A stretch of DNA of 64,000 nucleotides, from NCBI GenBank assembly GCA_964533945.1, contig CAZHPA010000001.1, positions 137,661-201,660 on the forward strand, in the 5' to 3' direction. Every line of letters begins with the position of its first letter. Positions within the stretch are counted from its first letter, which is position 1. Under the pieces are notes generated by a model. The model had not been told where the DNA came from. It worked only from the letters and a program-made list of their open reading frames with translations, and did no database searches. The DNA comes from CAZHPA01 sp964533945. GTDB lineage: Bacteria; Bacillota; Clostridia; Lachnospirales; WRBF01. The position numbers were made by a program, and so were the translations under genes. Below, piece by piece: positions 9,215-17,535 of the stretch.

Positions 9215-10924
9215 TTACTCAAACATAATTGGGGCATCAATAATAACAGATTCTGAATTATCTTGCTGTTGTGCAATAGGTTGCTCATTAACGACAATAG
9301 AGGTTGGTTGTTCAGTAACAATAGGTTCAGCAGATTCAGCAGATTCGGTAGGTTCGGTAGGTTTTTGTTCGACAACAGGTTCGCTAACTGGCTGCTCGTT
9401 AACAATAATAGGTTCGCTAGCAACCGGTTGTTGTTCGCTAGTGCTAGCTTCACTTTCTGTTGTTTGCGAAGAATCGGCTGAAGCAATAGAAGTAACTTCA
9501 GCCGAAACACCGCTTCCGGCAACCGACGCATTAGCGTTTCCGCCTGTTCCAATTAAAATTTCGCTGCGTACAGGCTTGTAATAACTTTTATTTACAAGCG
9601 TTTTGCCAACTTGAACGCCGTTTTCGTAAATAATTTTATATACTTCGTATCTGTAGCCAACTTTTGCCGGAGAAACAACTTTTCGTTGCCCTGCAGGCAA
9701 GCTTGGTGTTTTTGTTACAACTTCTGCTCCTGGTTGAACTGTTTCAACAAGTGCATTTCTAAATTCAAGCCTTCTTGTTGAGCTGTGTATTTCATATCCG
9801 TATATATTAACTACAACGCGCCTTTTATCCGCAATGTAGCTTTCTATAAATACGGGGTAGTCGGTATCGTTTTGAAATTTTAAGTCGATATAGTCACCGG
9901 CAAGTGTTGCGTCAAAGCCGTAATCCATATAGCCAACTTTCATAGAGTGGTTTTGGCGTTCTGTTATTTTAAGTTCTGCTAAAAGCAAAGCATTATATAG
10001 CGTACTTGAAACTTGGCAAACACCGCCGCCCATATCATCAACAAGCTTTCCGCCTATAATTACAGGAGCAAGCCTATAGCCGTTTTCATACGTCATTGCG
10101 CCGAATGCCTTGTTTGTTGAAAAAACTTCCCCAGGATATACAACAACTTCGTTTATTTTACTTGATGCGTTATAAATATTATCGTTTCTTCCGTTTGTAT
10201 CTAAAGTAAAAGTTGAAGAATAACTACCAATTAAACTTTGTGCTTTTTCAAGGTCTGCTGCTTTAAATTGAGGCATAACATCTGTAAAAATACCTTCAAC
10301 AACGCCTTCTTTATCGGCAAGCAAAAGTTCTGAAACTTTAGCTGCTGTTTTTTCAACTTCAAATTTTCTGCCTTTAGATTCATTTGTTACTGTAAATTTA
10401 CCACTTTTGCGTGTTATTGTTGCATTAACTGCAGGAATGTCAACTTTTTCAGCTATAGGGAGCAGTTTTTCATAAACTGCGCTGTCATCACAAGAATAAT
10501 TCATGTTAGTTTGAATTTTGTATGGGTTTGTTTCAAGAGAAACAATTTTTTCATAGCGGCTTGCAATAAACCCTGTTCGTGCATATGAATATGCCATTTC
10601 AACTGCTTCTTCAACGTCTCTTTTTGGGCTAAATTCAGAAAATTTTAAGTTAAGCGTTTCTGTATCTACGTTTACCGTAATTTGCTTTTCTTCAAATTCT
10701 TTTTTATAAATATTGGTCAATTTTTCTATAGCTTCTTCTTTTGTCAATTCGCCAACATTAATGTCGTTAATGTAAATGTTTTTATATATTCTATCCATTT
10801 CGACTTTGCCTTTCATTTGTTGGTATTGACCAAAAGAAACAAATCCAACAGCAAATACGGCACCAATGGCAGTAAGTAAAAGAACAATTACAATTTTTAA
10901 GACAAGAGAGCTTGCCTTGCCCAT
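9215..10924 (-). CDS. VanW-family surface protein with G5-like domain and acidic Ser/Pro/Glu tail
   Basis: The 569-residue protein has an N-terminal membrane helix or uncleaved signal (residues 8-30). A region of putative peptidoglycan-binding type (about 50-220) follows. The VanW domain (about 230-375) contains GGGVCQVSSTLYNA and NHSMKVGYMDYGFDATLAG. A G5-like domain (about 380-465) has VVTKTPSLPAGQRKVV. The last ~100 residues are low-complexity Ser/Glu/Pro/Thr/Val, typical of a wall-spanning stalk. VanW domains occur in wall proteins of Firmicutes; their biochemical role is not settled. SD GGGAGGGG precedes the ATG. A 7-bp hairpin at 10944-10963 lies between folA and this gene and may separate the two transcripts. 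Confidence 0.85.
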   Translation of the reverse strand: MGKASSLVLKIVIVLLLTAIGAVFAVGFVSFGQYQQMKGKVEMDRIYKNIYINDINVGELTKEEAIEKLTNIYKKEFEEKQITVNVDTETLNLKFSEFSPKRDVEEAVEMAYSYARTGFIASRYEKIVSLETNPYKIQTNMNYSCDDSAVYEKLLPIAEKVDIPAVNATITRKSGKFTVTNESKGRKFEVEKTAAKVSELLLADKEGVVEGIFTDVMPQFKAADLEKAQSLIGSYSSTFTLDTNGRNDNIYNASSKINEVVVYPGEVFSTNKAFGAMTYENGYRLAPVIIGGKLVDDMGGGVCQVSSTLYNALLLAELKITERQNHSMKVGYMDYGFDATLAGDYIDLKFQNDTDYPVFIESYIADKRRVVVNIYGYEIHSSTRRLEFRNALVETVQPGAEVVTKTPSLPAGQRKVVSPAKVGYRYEVYKIIYENGVQVGKTLVNKSYYKPVRSEILIGTGGNANASVAGSGVSAEVTSIASADSSQTTESEASTSEQQPVASEPIIVNEQPVSEPVVEQKPTEPTESAESAEPIVTEQPTSIVVNEQPIAQQQDNSESVIIDAPIMFE

Positions 10925-10997
10925 TTATAATCCCCTCCCTAATATAGTATTGGCAAATACTATTCCTTATTAATTACGGCTTTTAGAACTTATAAAT

Positions 10998-11501
10998 TTA
11001 TAAATTAAGGTTTGTATAGTTAATATATCGGTATTTAATGCCTGTTTTTTTATCTATTAAAATATTTGATTTTTCGGTTTCTTTATATTGGTTAAAATCA
11101 ACATAAGGAAAAAACGTATCGCCTTCAAATTCGGTTTCAATGAACGTAATGTATAGTTTTTTGCAAAACGGAAGCGCTTGCCTATAAATTGTTGCCCCCC
11201 CTATTATAAAGGCTTCATTTTCCGAATCTTTAAATGTTTTAATTACTGCTTGTAAGTCATTTGTTATAAATACGCTTTCATCTTTATTTTTTGATTGTTC
11301 TAGGCTGTTAGTAATAACAATATGGTTTCTGTTTGGCAAAACATTGGGCAATGATTCAAAAGTTTTTCTTCCCATAATAATTGTTTTGTTAATTGTTAAT
11401 TGCTTAAATCTTTTTAAATCTTCTGAAAGATGCCACGGTATGTCGTTATTTTTACCTATTACAAAATTTTTAGAGCATAAAGCAACAATTGCCGATAGCA
11501 T
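10998..11501 (-). CDS. folA: Dihydrofolate reductase
   Basis: The 167-residue enzyme reduces dihydrofolate to tetrahydrofolate with NADPH. Landmarks: the N-terminal strand MLSAIVALCSKNFVIGKNNDIPWHL, the catalytic acid D28 in SEDLKRFK, the MGRKTFESLP cofactor motif and FIIGGATIYRQAL. I choose ATG 11501 because the upstream in-frame extension overlaps thyA and does not fit the family, and because GGAGG in the end of thyA is well placed. It lies 1 bp after the thyA stop, so translation is probably coupled. ThyA produces dihydrofolate, which this enzyme recycles. Confidence 0.95.
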   Translation of the reverse strand: MLSAIVALCSKNFVIGKNNDIPWHLSEDLKRFKQLTINKTIIMGRKTFESLPNVLPNRNHIVITNSLEQSKNKDESVFITNDLQAVIKTFKDSENEAFIIGGATIYRQALPFCKKLYITFIETEFEGDTFFPYVDFNQYKETEKSNILIDKKTGIKYRYINYTNLNL

Positions 11502-11502
11502 A

Positions 11503-12294
11503 CTACACAGAAACCTCCATTTCAATTTTACCATGATGGTTATAATCAATTAGTTTAATGTCGTCGATTGTAAAGTTGTAAAAATCTTTAATTTTTTCAT
11601 TTATCCATAGTTTTGGGGCATTATATGCTTTGTTTTTTTTAGATATTTGCAATTTAATTGCTTCAATGTGGTTTTCATAAATATGGGCGTTATTTATAAC
11701 ATGAGTAAAAAGCCCAACCTTTAAACCGCAAACTTGGGCAAGCAAATGCGTTAGCACAGCATATTGAGTTGAATTAAACGGAATGCCAAGCCCAAAATCT
11801 CCGCTTCTTTGAACAAGCATACAATTTAGATGCCCGTCTGTAACGTCCCACATAGTTAAAAAGCAGCAAGGATATAATGCCCCTGTGTTTAAATATGGTA
11901 TTTGCCATATATCAATTAGCATTCGACGGTCTTGCGGGTTTGTTTTTAGTGTTTCAATTAGCTTGTCGATTTGATTGTACTTTTTAACTACATAACCGTA
12001 TGATGTACCGATTGTGCCGTCGTCAAGCATCCATTCATCCCAAATATGTACGTTTTGTTCCCTTAATTTATTTACGTCGTTCGATTGGTCTTTAAATATC
12101 CAAAAAAGCTCTTTTACTGCGGTTTTAAAAGCCACGAATTTCGTTGTTAAAATTGGGAATTCATCTTGCAAGTTAAATTGCATAATTTGATGAGGAAGTT
12201 TTAACGTATTTGTTTTAGTCCGATTTTTATCAAAGTATCCGTTATTTAAAATATTTTGTGCAATATCCAAATACTTTTCATCATAAGCACTCAT
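11503..12294 (-). CDS. thyA: Thymidylate synthase
   Basis: The 263-residue enzyme methylates dUMP to dTMP using methylene-tetrahydrofolate. The catalytic cysteine is C143 in a YPCC motif; the usual His after it is Cys, a variation also seen in divergent and phage-type ThyA proteins. The phosphate-binding and dUMP motif QRSGDFGLGIPFN is intact, as is the HVINNAHIYENH region. ATG 12294 is preferred: the GTGGGG that could form an upstream GTG start is better read as its ribosome site. folA follows immediately. Confidence 0.93.
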   Translation of the reverse strand: MSAYDEKYLDIAQNILNNGYFDKNRTKTNTLKLPHQIMQFNLQDEFPILTTKFVAFKTAVKELFWIFKDQSNDVNKLREQNVHIWDEWMLDDGTIGTSYGYVVKKYNQIDKLIETLKTNPQDRRMLIDIWQIPYLNTGALYPCCFLTMWDVTDGHLNCMLVQRSGDFGLGIPFNSTQYAVLTHLLAQVCGLKVGLFTHVINNAHIYENHIEAIKLQISKKNKAYNAPKLWINEKIKDFYNFTIDDIKLIDYNHHGKIEMEVSV

Positions 12295-12344
12295 TGTAAG
12301 CCCCACTTTTATTAAAAAAATTTAACTAAATTATATCACAGCCA

Positions 12345-13331
12345 TTAAAATTTTACAATATTATTTTGCCAATACATAGCAACAATTGACGGATTGTAAC
12401 TATAAACCGCCGACCGAACCATATTAAAAATGCTTTTATCATATCCATAGTTTAAAAGGGAGCGAAATTCTTTATATTTAATAAACAAAATGGCTTCAAA
12501 AAAACTTAAATTCATATCATAATATGCAGAGTTATTATTTACTTTAATTCTAAGGTTATCAATTTTTAAAATGTCGTTTCTTAAGTTTAATTCACTTGAT
12601 TCTAAATTATTTTTGGCAAGTTCAAAATAAATTGCATCTTTTTTATATAAGCTTGTAAATTCGTCGCTATCTCTTGTATTTATAATTATATCTGCATTTT
12701 TTAAAATAGCTTTGTTTCTAACAAACGTGCCAACATTAAGCCCTGTTTCTTTAAAAATTGAAGCTGCTTTTTCTAAAAACAAATTGCTTTCGGCATATTC
12801 TGATATAATAGATAAGTAATTAACGTAAGGATAAATACTATCTATAAGCGACATTGTTGTTCCAAAATCCCCATCTATTATAGCTATTTCAGTATTTTTT
12901 AACTGCTTTTGCAAGCTATTAAGCAATTTTTCTATAGCTTGCATAATAAAAAAAGCAACAATAATATTCTTCCCTTCTGCAATTCTAATTATGTTTTTGG
13001 GAAATTGAGTGCAAAAAAACGGAGGAGGCAAAACAATTAAAACATTTAGCTCGATTAAGTCATAAAGCGTTTTTTCGGCTAAATATATCGCTTTATAAAT
13101 ATCGGCTTTTGCCTGTTCCTCCGTTATTGGAAGCTTAACTAAAACTCCTTTTTGGTCGCCTATTACCATTTCCTCGATTTTATACGGATTAAACGTTCTA
13201 ATATACCAATCGAAAAGTGTTGTTGGGCATCTTTTTAAGATGCTAAATTTCATAGGAATTTCATTAATATTTTGTATAAATTTTATTCTTGCAAACATAT
13301 TACCATCATTTAGTTTAGCGGAATTATTCAT
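12345..13331 (-). CDS. Unrecognised conserved-looking cytosolic protein (Rossmann-like middle)
   Basis: I do not recognise this protein of about 328 residues. It has no signal peptide or membrane helix. The middle contains a strand-turn-helix pattern, AIIDGDFGTTMSLIDSIY followed by NYLSIISE, that resembles a nucleotide-binding Rossmann unit, although the glycine pattern is not classical. A second stretch, NADIIINTRDSDEF, resembles the loop before a cofactor site. An NAD-binding dehydrogenase-like regulator is possible but unproven. ATG 13331 is used, with GGGTGA upstream; a TTG at 13343 directly abutting dusB is an alternative. It lies between dusB and thyA in a tight minus-strand run. Confidence 0.6.
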   Translation of the reverse strand: MNNSAKLNDGNMFARIKFIQNINEIPMKFSILKRCPTTLFDWYIRTFNPYKIEEMVIGDQKGVLVKLPITEEQAKADIYKAIYLAEKTLYDLIELNVLIVLPPPFFCTQFPKNIIRIAEGKNIIVAFFIMQAIEKLLNSLQKQLKNTEIAIIDGDFGTTMSLIDSIYPYVNYLSIISEYAESNLFLEKAASIFKETGLNVGTFVRNKAILKNADIIINTRDSDEFTSLYKKDAIYFELAKNNLESSELNLRNDILKIDNLRIKVNNNSAYYDMNLSFFEAILFIKYKEFRSLLNYGYDKSIFNMVRSAVYSYNPSIVAMYWQNNIVKF

Positions 13332-13343
13332 AATATCACCCAA

Positions 13344-14297
13344 CTAAACTATATGCCAAAAAATGTCCTTTAATTCCAAAAATGTTGTTGCTTTATTAAT
13401 TTGTACTCTAAGCTTCGTGCAGTTATCTATTCCTTTAACATAAAAAGACAAATGTCGCCTCATTTCCCTAACTCCAATGTATTCCCCTTTATATTTAACA
13501 AGCATTTCTCCATGTATAAGTGCCATATTAATTTTTTCGGAAACCGAAGGCTCTGGGAGAAGTTCTCCTGTTTTTAAATAATGAACCGTTCTTTTAAAAA
13601 TCCACGGGTTACCTTGTGATGCTCTGCCAATCATAACGCCGTCGCAGCCTGTTTGTTCAAGCATTTTTAGCGCGTCTTGCGGTGAGTTAATATCTCCGTT
13701 TCCAATTACAGGTATGTTAACGCATTGCTTAACTTTTGCTATAATATCCCAATCGGCAACACCGCTATAATATTGTTTTGCCAATCTTCCATGAACAGAA
13801 ACAGCACAAGCACCTCCTTCTTGTGCTGCTTTTGCAACATCTACAGCAGTTACACTGTTTTCATCAAAGCCTTTGCGTATTTTAACTGTAACGGGCTTGT
13901 TAATTGCGTTGCATGTTGCTTTAACTATTTTATATACTAAATCGGGGTTTTTTAAAAGCGCCGAACCATCACCATTTTTAACAATTTTAGGAGCTGGGCA
14001 GCCTATGTTAATATCTAAAATATCGAATGGATATTTTTCAATAATACTTGCAGCTTCAGCTAAAACAGAAGGTTCTGAACCGAAAATCTGTATTGCAACG
14101 GGTCTTTCTTCTTTTGATGTTTCAAGCATAGATTTTGTGTTTTCGTTATTAAATACAATGCCTTTTGCGCTAATCATTTCGCTGAAAACGAGTCCGCAGC
14201 CTTGTTGCTTGCAAATTAACCTAAAAGGCAAATCGCAAACGCCTGCCATTGGCGCTAAAAAAACATTGCTTTCTAATTTTAAGTTTTTAATCTTCAT
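13344..14297 (-). CDS. dusB: tRNA-dihydrouridine synthase (DusB-type)
   Basis: This 317-residue FMN enzyme reduces uridine to dihydrouridine in the tRNA D-loop. The N-terminus LAPMAGVCDLPFR is the FMN-binding start of the TIM barrel. NIGCPAPKIVKNGDGSALL carries the catalytic cysteine, and GDINSPQDALKML plus GVMIGRASQGNPWIF form the phosphate-binding end. The C-terminal helical domain is present, so the gene looks complete. The start overlaps the end of the ECF transporter gene by 11 bp, indicating translational coupling. In many clostridia dusB sits beside cofactor-uptake or pantothenate genes, which fits the transporter next door. Confidence 0.93.
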   Translation of the reverse strand: MKIKNLKLESNVFLAPMAGVCDLPFRLICKQQGCGLVFSEMISAKGIVFNNENTKSMLETSKEERPVAIQIFGSEPSVLAEAASIIEKYPFDILDINIGCPAPKIVKNGDGSALLKNPDLVYKIVKATCNAINKPVTVKIRKGFDENSVTAVDVAKAAQEGGACAVSVHGRLAKQYYSGVADWDIIAKVKQCVNIPVIGNGDINSPQDALKMLEQTGCDGVMIGRASQGNPWIFKRTVHYLKTGELLPEPSVSEKINMALIHGEMLVKYKGEYIGVREMRRHLSFYVKGIDNCTKLRVQINKATTFLELKDIFWHIV

Positions 14298-14862
14298 AGC
14301 TTTTAAACACCTTTTTCGCCGCTTTAATTATTGGAAATGAAATTATAGTTGAAGCAATTGCTTCGCATATACCTATTAAAACTATGCTTGAAAAAATTGA
14401 AGCTAAAAACACTTTTGCAGATGCATTAATTTCCCCTTGAATTAATTTATTTCCATATATGAAATAAATCATTGAAAGGCAGCCTATTGTATTTGTTAAG
14501 CTTCCTATTGCTGCCCCAACGGCAATTCCCAAATTGTTATTTAGCTTATCAAAAAGCTTATATGAAAAATATGTTGTAAATGCAATAAGTATGCGAGGCA
14601 AAACCGAAACAAGCGGGTTAATAAAAAATGGGTCAAGTACGCCAACTGCCATAGTTAATGCTTTAACTAGCGTTAAAATTCCAAATACTAAACCGACTGC
14701 AACGCCCATTGTTAACCCTTCAAGCAATGTTATAACAATTATTGGAATATGTGCAATTGTTACACTAACTATTGGAAGTGGTATCATTCCAAGCGGTGTA
14801 TAAGTTAAAATTATGCAAAGTGCAAGCGCCAAGCCAACCATAATTAATTTTCTAGTTTTCAT
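14287..14862 (-). CDS. ECF transporter S component (vitamin uptake), substrate uncertain
   Basis: The 191-residue integral membrane protein has about five or six hydrophobic helices and the short N-terminal Arg/Lys stretch typical of substrate-specific (S) components. Such proteins pair with the shared EcfA-A'-T energising module, which is not in this window. Residues about 20-60 (TPLGMIPLPIVSVTIAHIPIIV) resemble the pantothenate-like S family. Genomic association with dusB also favours pantothenate. The nearby folA and thyA make folate a second possibility. SD AAAGGAGG precedes the ATG. This is the first gene of the minus-strand run that continues to the AIR-synthase-like gene. Confidence 0.8.
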   Translation of the reverse strand: MKTRKLIMVGLALALCIILTYTPLGMIPLPIVSVTIAHIPIIVITLLEGLTMGVAVGLVFGILTLVKALTMAVGVLDPFFINPLVSVLPRILIAFTTYFSYKLFDKLNNNLGIAVGAAIGSLTNTIGCLSMIYFIYGNKLIQGEINASAKVFLASIFSSIVLIGICEAIASTIISFPIIKAAKKVFKSYED

Positions 14863-14974
14863 ATTTAATCCTCCTTTAATAATTAAACATAAATAATATC
14901 ATATTTTGTTTAATTTAGGAAGCCCTGATTGTTTTGTTTAATAAATAGCGCCAAATATGTTAGTTCCCTAAATT

Positions 14975-14983
14975 TGTTATAAT
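14975..14983 (+). promoter_or_regulatory. Candidate extended -10 promoter for the intracellular subtilisin
   Basis: TGTTATAAT combines a perfect TATAAT with the TGn extension, 40 bp before the GTG start at 15023. It lies in the divergent gap shared with the ECF gene. No convincing -35 box was found. Confidence 0.45.
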
Positions 14984-15022
14984 TCATAATATAAAGCAGG
15001 GTAATGCGAAGGGAATGGTTTT

Positions 15023-16159
15023 GTGGACAATATACAAATAATTGTGGAATGCACAATGAATGAGGAGCGAGAAACATTAATTAAAACACTTGGAAATTTA
15101 AAGTACAGGCTGCCCTTTATAAATTCATATGTTATTGAAATACCCGAAACTTTAATTTCTAAACTTGAAGGCATTGAAGGAATTGTTGCAGTTCATAAAA
15201 ATGCCAAAATAACAGCACAAATGAATACGGCACGAAGGGTAGTTAATGCAGACAAAGTTCAAGAATATGGGCTTACCGGTAAAGGCGTTTCGATTGCAAT
15301 TTTAGATACAGGTGTTTCCCCTGTTTATGATTTAACAAAACCTAAAAATCGGATATTAGCCTTTAAAGATTTTATTAACGATAAAAAAGAAAGCTATGAT
15401 GATAACGGGCATGGAACCCATGTTGCTGGCATTGCCGGTGGTAACGGCATAAGCTCTGATGGCAGATTTACAGGAATAGCTCCCGAATGCAATATTGTTG
15501 CAGTTAAAATATTAGATTGTGAAGGAAGGGGCAATTCTGCAGATGTGCTTGCAGGGCTTCAATGGATTATAGACAACAGAAATGAATACAACATTAGAGT
15601 TGCAAATCTTTCAATAGGAACAGAAGATATTGGAACAAGAGACCCGTTAGTTAGAGCTGTTGAGGCAGCCTGGGATGCCGGAATAGTTATGACAATTGCA
15701 GCTGGAAATAACGGGCCCGAATTTAGTACAATAACTTCTCCTGGTGTTAGTCGAAAAGTTATAACAGTTGGTGCGTCAGATGACAACAAAGCAGTTCAAA
15801 TTTGGGGAGATACATTAGAAAATTTTTCTGGAAGAGGCCCAACTCTTGATTGTATTATTAAGCCTGATGTAATTGCACCCGGAGCAGATATTATTTCTTG
15901 CCTATCAGCAAACATTTTTAAACCTACGACATCAAAAAATGAATATAAAATAGTTTCCGAGCACTATATGCAATTAAGCGGAACAAGTATGTCAACGCCT
16001 ATAGTTGCAGGTGCGGTTGCTGTTTTGCTTCAAAAAGAGCCGCACCTTTCACCCGACCAAGTTAAGCTTAGGCTTAAAAAAAGTTCCACAAGCTTAAATT
16101 ATTCTCAAAATCAACAAGGTTGGGGCTTGATTAATGTTGAAAAATTTGTTTTAGGTTAA
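15023..16159 (+). CDS. Subtilisin-like serine protease without signal peptide (intracellular type)
   Basis: The 378-residue S8-family protease has its full catalytic triad: D95 in ILDTGV, H130 in NGHGTHVAG and S322 in SGTSMSTP, with the oxyanion asparagine in AAGNNG. Residues 1-70 look like an I9-type prodomain; no signal peptide or transmembrane segment precedes it, so cytoplasmic or sporulation-stage action is likely. The start is GTG with AAGGGAATGG upstream. The next gene begins 27 bp downstream, so the protease, the small unknown gene and the superoxide dismutase may share a transcript. Confidence 0.9.
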   Translation: MDNIQIIVECTMNEERETLIKTLGNLKYRLPFINSYVIEIPETLISKLEGIEGIVAVHKNAKITAQMNTARRVVNADKVQEYGLTGKGVSIAILDTGVSPVYDLTKPKNRILAFKDFINDKKESYDDNGHGTHVAGIAGGNGISSDGRFTGIAPECNIVAVKILDCEGRGNSADVLAGLQWIIDNRNEYNIRVANLSIGTEDIGTRDPLVRAVEAAWDAGIVMTIAAGNNGPEFSTITSPGVSRKVITVGASDDNKAVQIWGDTLENFSGRGPTLDCIIKPDVIAPGADIISCLSANIFKPTTSKNEYKIVSEHYMQLSGTSMSTPIVAGAVAVLLQKEPHLSPDQVKLRLKKSSTSLNYSQNQQGWGLINVEKFVLG

Positions 16160-16160
16160 A

Positions 16161-16307
16161 CAGATATATTGAAAGGAGGGAAGAAAATGTTGGACAATAT
16201 TTCAAGCGAAATATCTAAAATTTTGCAAGAAGCAATTAAAGTTGAACAAAAAAAATTTAATGAATGCCCACCTAGAGAAGTTGAATTTTTAAATGCTCTT
16301 AAACCAT
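16161..16307 (+). repeat. 147-bp duplicated gene-start module, copy A
   Basis: This stretch (ribosome site plus the first ~40 codons of the small gene) matches 30114-30260 without gaps. I count six mismatches by eye, about 96% identity. Similarity ends abruptly on both sides: the 5' edge is just past the protease stop, the 3' edge is inside the coding sequence. Confidence 0.9.
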
Positions 16308-16588
16308 TTGCTGATGCAAGAGGTCAAAGCTCTATGGATAAAGTTATTGATATGTATAGAACTATGAGCACTGCAAAAAACTTACAAGATGAATTAAAGC
16401 ATAGCCTAAAATCGTCAGGTTTTAAAGATAATAGAAATGTTAGAGTTGCAAGCATTCATCAACATGACAGTTCGATACATGAAGATGGCATTTATGACAT
16501 TGATACGTCTTGCCTGCAAAGAAAAAAGAAAGTTGCTAATAGTATTTCAAGCGTTATGCTGCTTATGGCTTTGATGGAAATGTTGTAA
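16187..16588 (+). CDS. Small protein of unknown function sharing its N-terminus with the 30.1 kb peptidase
   Basis: The 133-residue product starts at ATG behind AAAGGAGGG. Residues 1-40 are nearly identical to the N-terminus of the M15 peptidase at 30141, after which the two diverge completely. The rest is charged and helix-forming (DKVIDMYRTMSTAKNL), with a KRKKKV-like basic patch and a short Met/Leu-rich hydrophobic end (SVMLLMALMEML). A decayed relative of that end lies at 17256-17324. I do not recognise the family. The shared N-terminus could be a targeting or partner-binding element; that is inference. It sits between the subtilisin and the superoxide dismutase. Confidence 0.75.
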   Translation: MLDNISSEISKILQEAIKVEQKKFNECPPREVEFLNALKPFADARGQSSMDKVIDMYRTMSTAKNLQDELKHSLKSSGFKDNRNVRVASIHQHDSSIHEDGIYDIDTSCLQRKKKVANSISSVMLLMALMEML

Positions 16589-16610
16589 TGTTTGGAAAGG
16601 AAGTGTTTGA

Positions 16611-17231
16611 ATGAATGAGCATTATAAATTTCAAAATGTTCCGCTGCCATATAAATATAATGGACTAGAACCATATATTGATGCAAAAACCGTTATGCTT
16701 CACCATGATAGACACTTGCAAAGTTATGTTGATAATTTGAATAAAATATTAAAAGACTATAAAGCGTTGCAAAATTTATCTTTGGAACAATTAATTATAT
16801 ATTCCAATAAGCTTCCGCGCGAAATTAGAACAGAAGTTAAAAATAATGCTGGGGGAATTTACAATCATATTTTTTATTTTAATGGAATGTGTAATGCGGA
16901 ATTGAAAGCACCAAAAGGCAAATTGGCAGATAAAATTAATGAGCAATTCGGCTGCTTTGATAATTTTAAAAATGAATTTAAAAAATATGCTCTTTCAGTT
17001 TTTGGTTCGGGGTATGCATGGCTTGTTTCAGATATGCGAGGAAATATTAAAATAGTTACAACAGCAAACCAAGACACACCAATTGCCTATAATTTAATTC
17101 CCATACTATGTATTGACGTTTGGGAACACGCATACTACTTAAAGCATTATAATAAACGTAACGACTATATAGAAGATTGGTTTAATGTTGTTAATTGGAA
17201 TCGTGCCGAAAAAATTTATGAACGAATTTAA
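16611..17231 (+). CDS. Iron/manganese superoxide dismutase family protein
   Basis: The 206-residue protein has the two-domain Fe/Mn-SOD pattern. Predicted metal ligands are H31 (LHHDRH), the His of YNHIFYFN, and the Asp and His of CIDVWEHAYY. The C-terminal domain core FGSGYAWLV is present. It would dismutate superoxide to O2 and H2O2, protecting an anaerobe during air exposure. NAGGIYNHIFYFN departs from the textbook NHTFYW wording, and Fe versus Mn preference cannot be called. SD GGAAAGGAAG precedes the ATG by a normal gap. It lies 22 bp after the small unknown gene. Confidence 0.88.
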   Translation: MNEHYKFQNVPLPYKYNGLEPYIDAKTVMLHHDRHLQSYVDNLNKILKDYKALQNLSLEQLIIYSNKLPREIRTEVKNNAGGIYNHIFYFNGMCNAELKAPKGKLADKINEQFGCFDNFKNEFKKYALSVFGSGYAWLVSDMRGNIKIVTTANQDTPIAYNLIPILCIDVWEHAYYLKHYNKRNDYIEDWFNVVNWNRAEKIYERI

Positions 17232-17255
17232 AACAAAACAAATATAAAGCGTCTT

Positions 17256-17324
17256 GAAGCGAGTGTCATGCTATTGCTAATGACTTTAATGGAAGCTTTG
17301 ATAGTAAAAGTTTTATGGAACTAA
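17256..17324 (+). pseudogene. Remnant of a Met/Leu-rich C-terminal tail
   Basis: An open stretch ending in TAA reads ASVMLLLMTLMEAL and ends 8 residues later. It closely parallels the C-terminal SVMLLMALMEML of the small gene at 16187, and the DNA is also similar. There is no start or ribosome site. It looks like the surviving 3' end of a second copy of that gene, left behind the superoxide dismutase gene. Confidence 0.5.
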
Positions 17325-17360
17325 ATTAGTTCTATATGTATTCACATATACTTGGAAGCT

Positions 17361-17376
17361 TAAGCTGCACCTAAAA
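17361..17376 (+). repeat. 16-bp motif shared with 30955-30970
   Basis: TAAGCTGCACCTAAAA recurs at 30955-30970 with one mismatch. Both copies lie downstream of a gene carrying the duplicated 147-bp start module. It may mark the 3' boundary of a duplicated or exchanged segment. The match is short and could be chance. Confidence 0.35.
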
Positions 17377-17396
17377 CCCCTGCTATAATGTTTTTT

Positions 17397-17424
17397 CTCC
17401 TAGCTATCTTAATTATGCTAGGAG
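17397..17424. other. 8-bp hairpin of unknown role
   Basis: CTCCTAGC (17397-17404) and GCTAGGAG (17417-17424) form a perfect stem with a 12-nt loop, preceded by six T residues on the plus strand. It might stop transcription from the superoxide dismutase side, but the trailing T run is weak. Apart from this, the tail remnant and the terminator at 17485, I see nothing in 17232-17535. Confidence 0.35.
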
Positions 17425-17484
17425 CTGATTTTCTAGGGCTAAGAAGTTTCAAAATAGGAAATATAAAGTACAATATAATCTAAA

Positions 17485-17522
17485 ACCGCCGACTTTAGTT
17501 GTGAGTCTTTTCAGTCGGCGGT
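17485..17522 (-). terminator. Terminator of the large secreted subtilisin gene
   Basis: A perfect 10-bp GC-rich stem (ACCGCCGACT / AGTCGGCGGT) is followed on the minus strand by TTTTAGATTA. It lies 13 bp past the stop of the convergent minus-strand gene and probably blocks read-through from the plus-strand genes too. Confidence 0.75.
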
Positions 17523-17535
17523 AATTCAATATTTT

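Noticed and set aside
9208..9552. Leu/Gln/Asn-rich minus-strand frame at the VanW gene end
   Set aside because: It is a shifted-frame reading of the low-complexity VanW tail, with no ribosome site and improbable composition.
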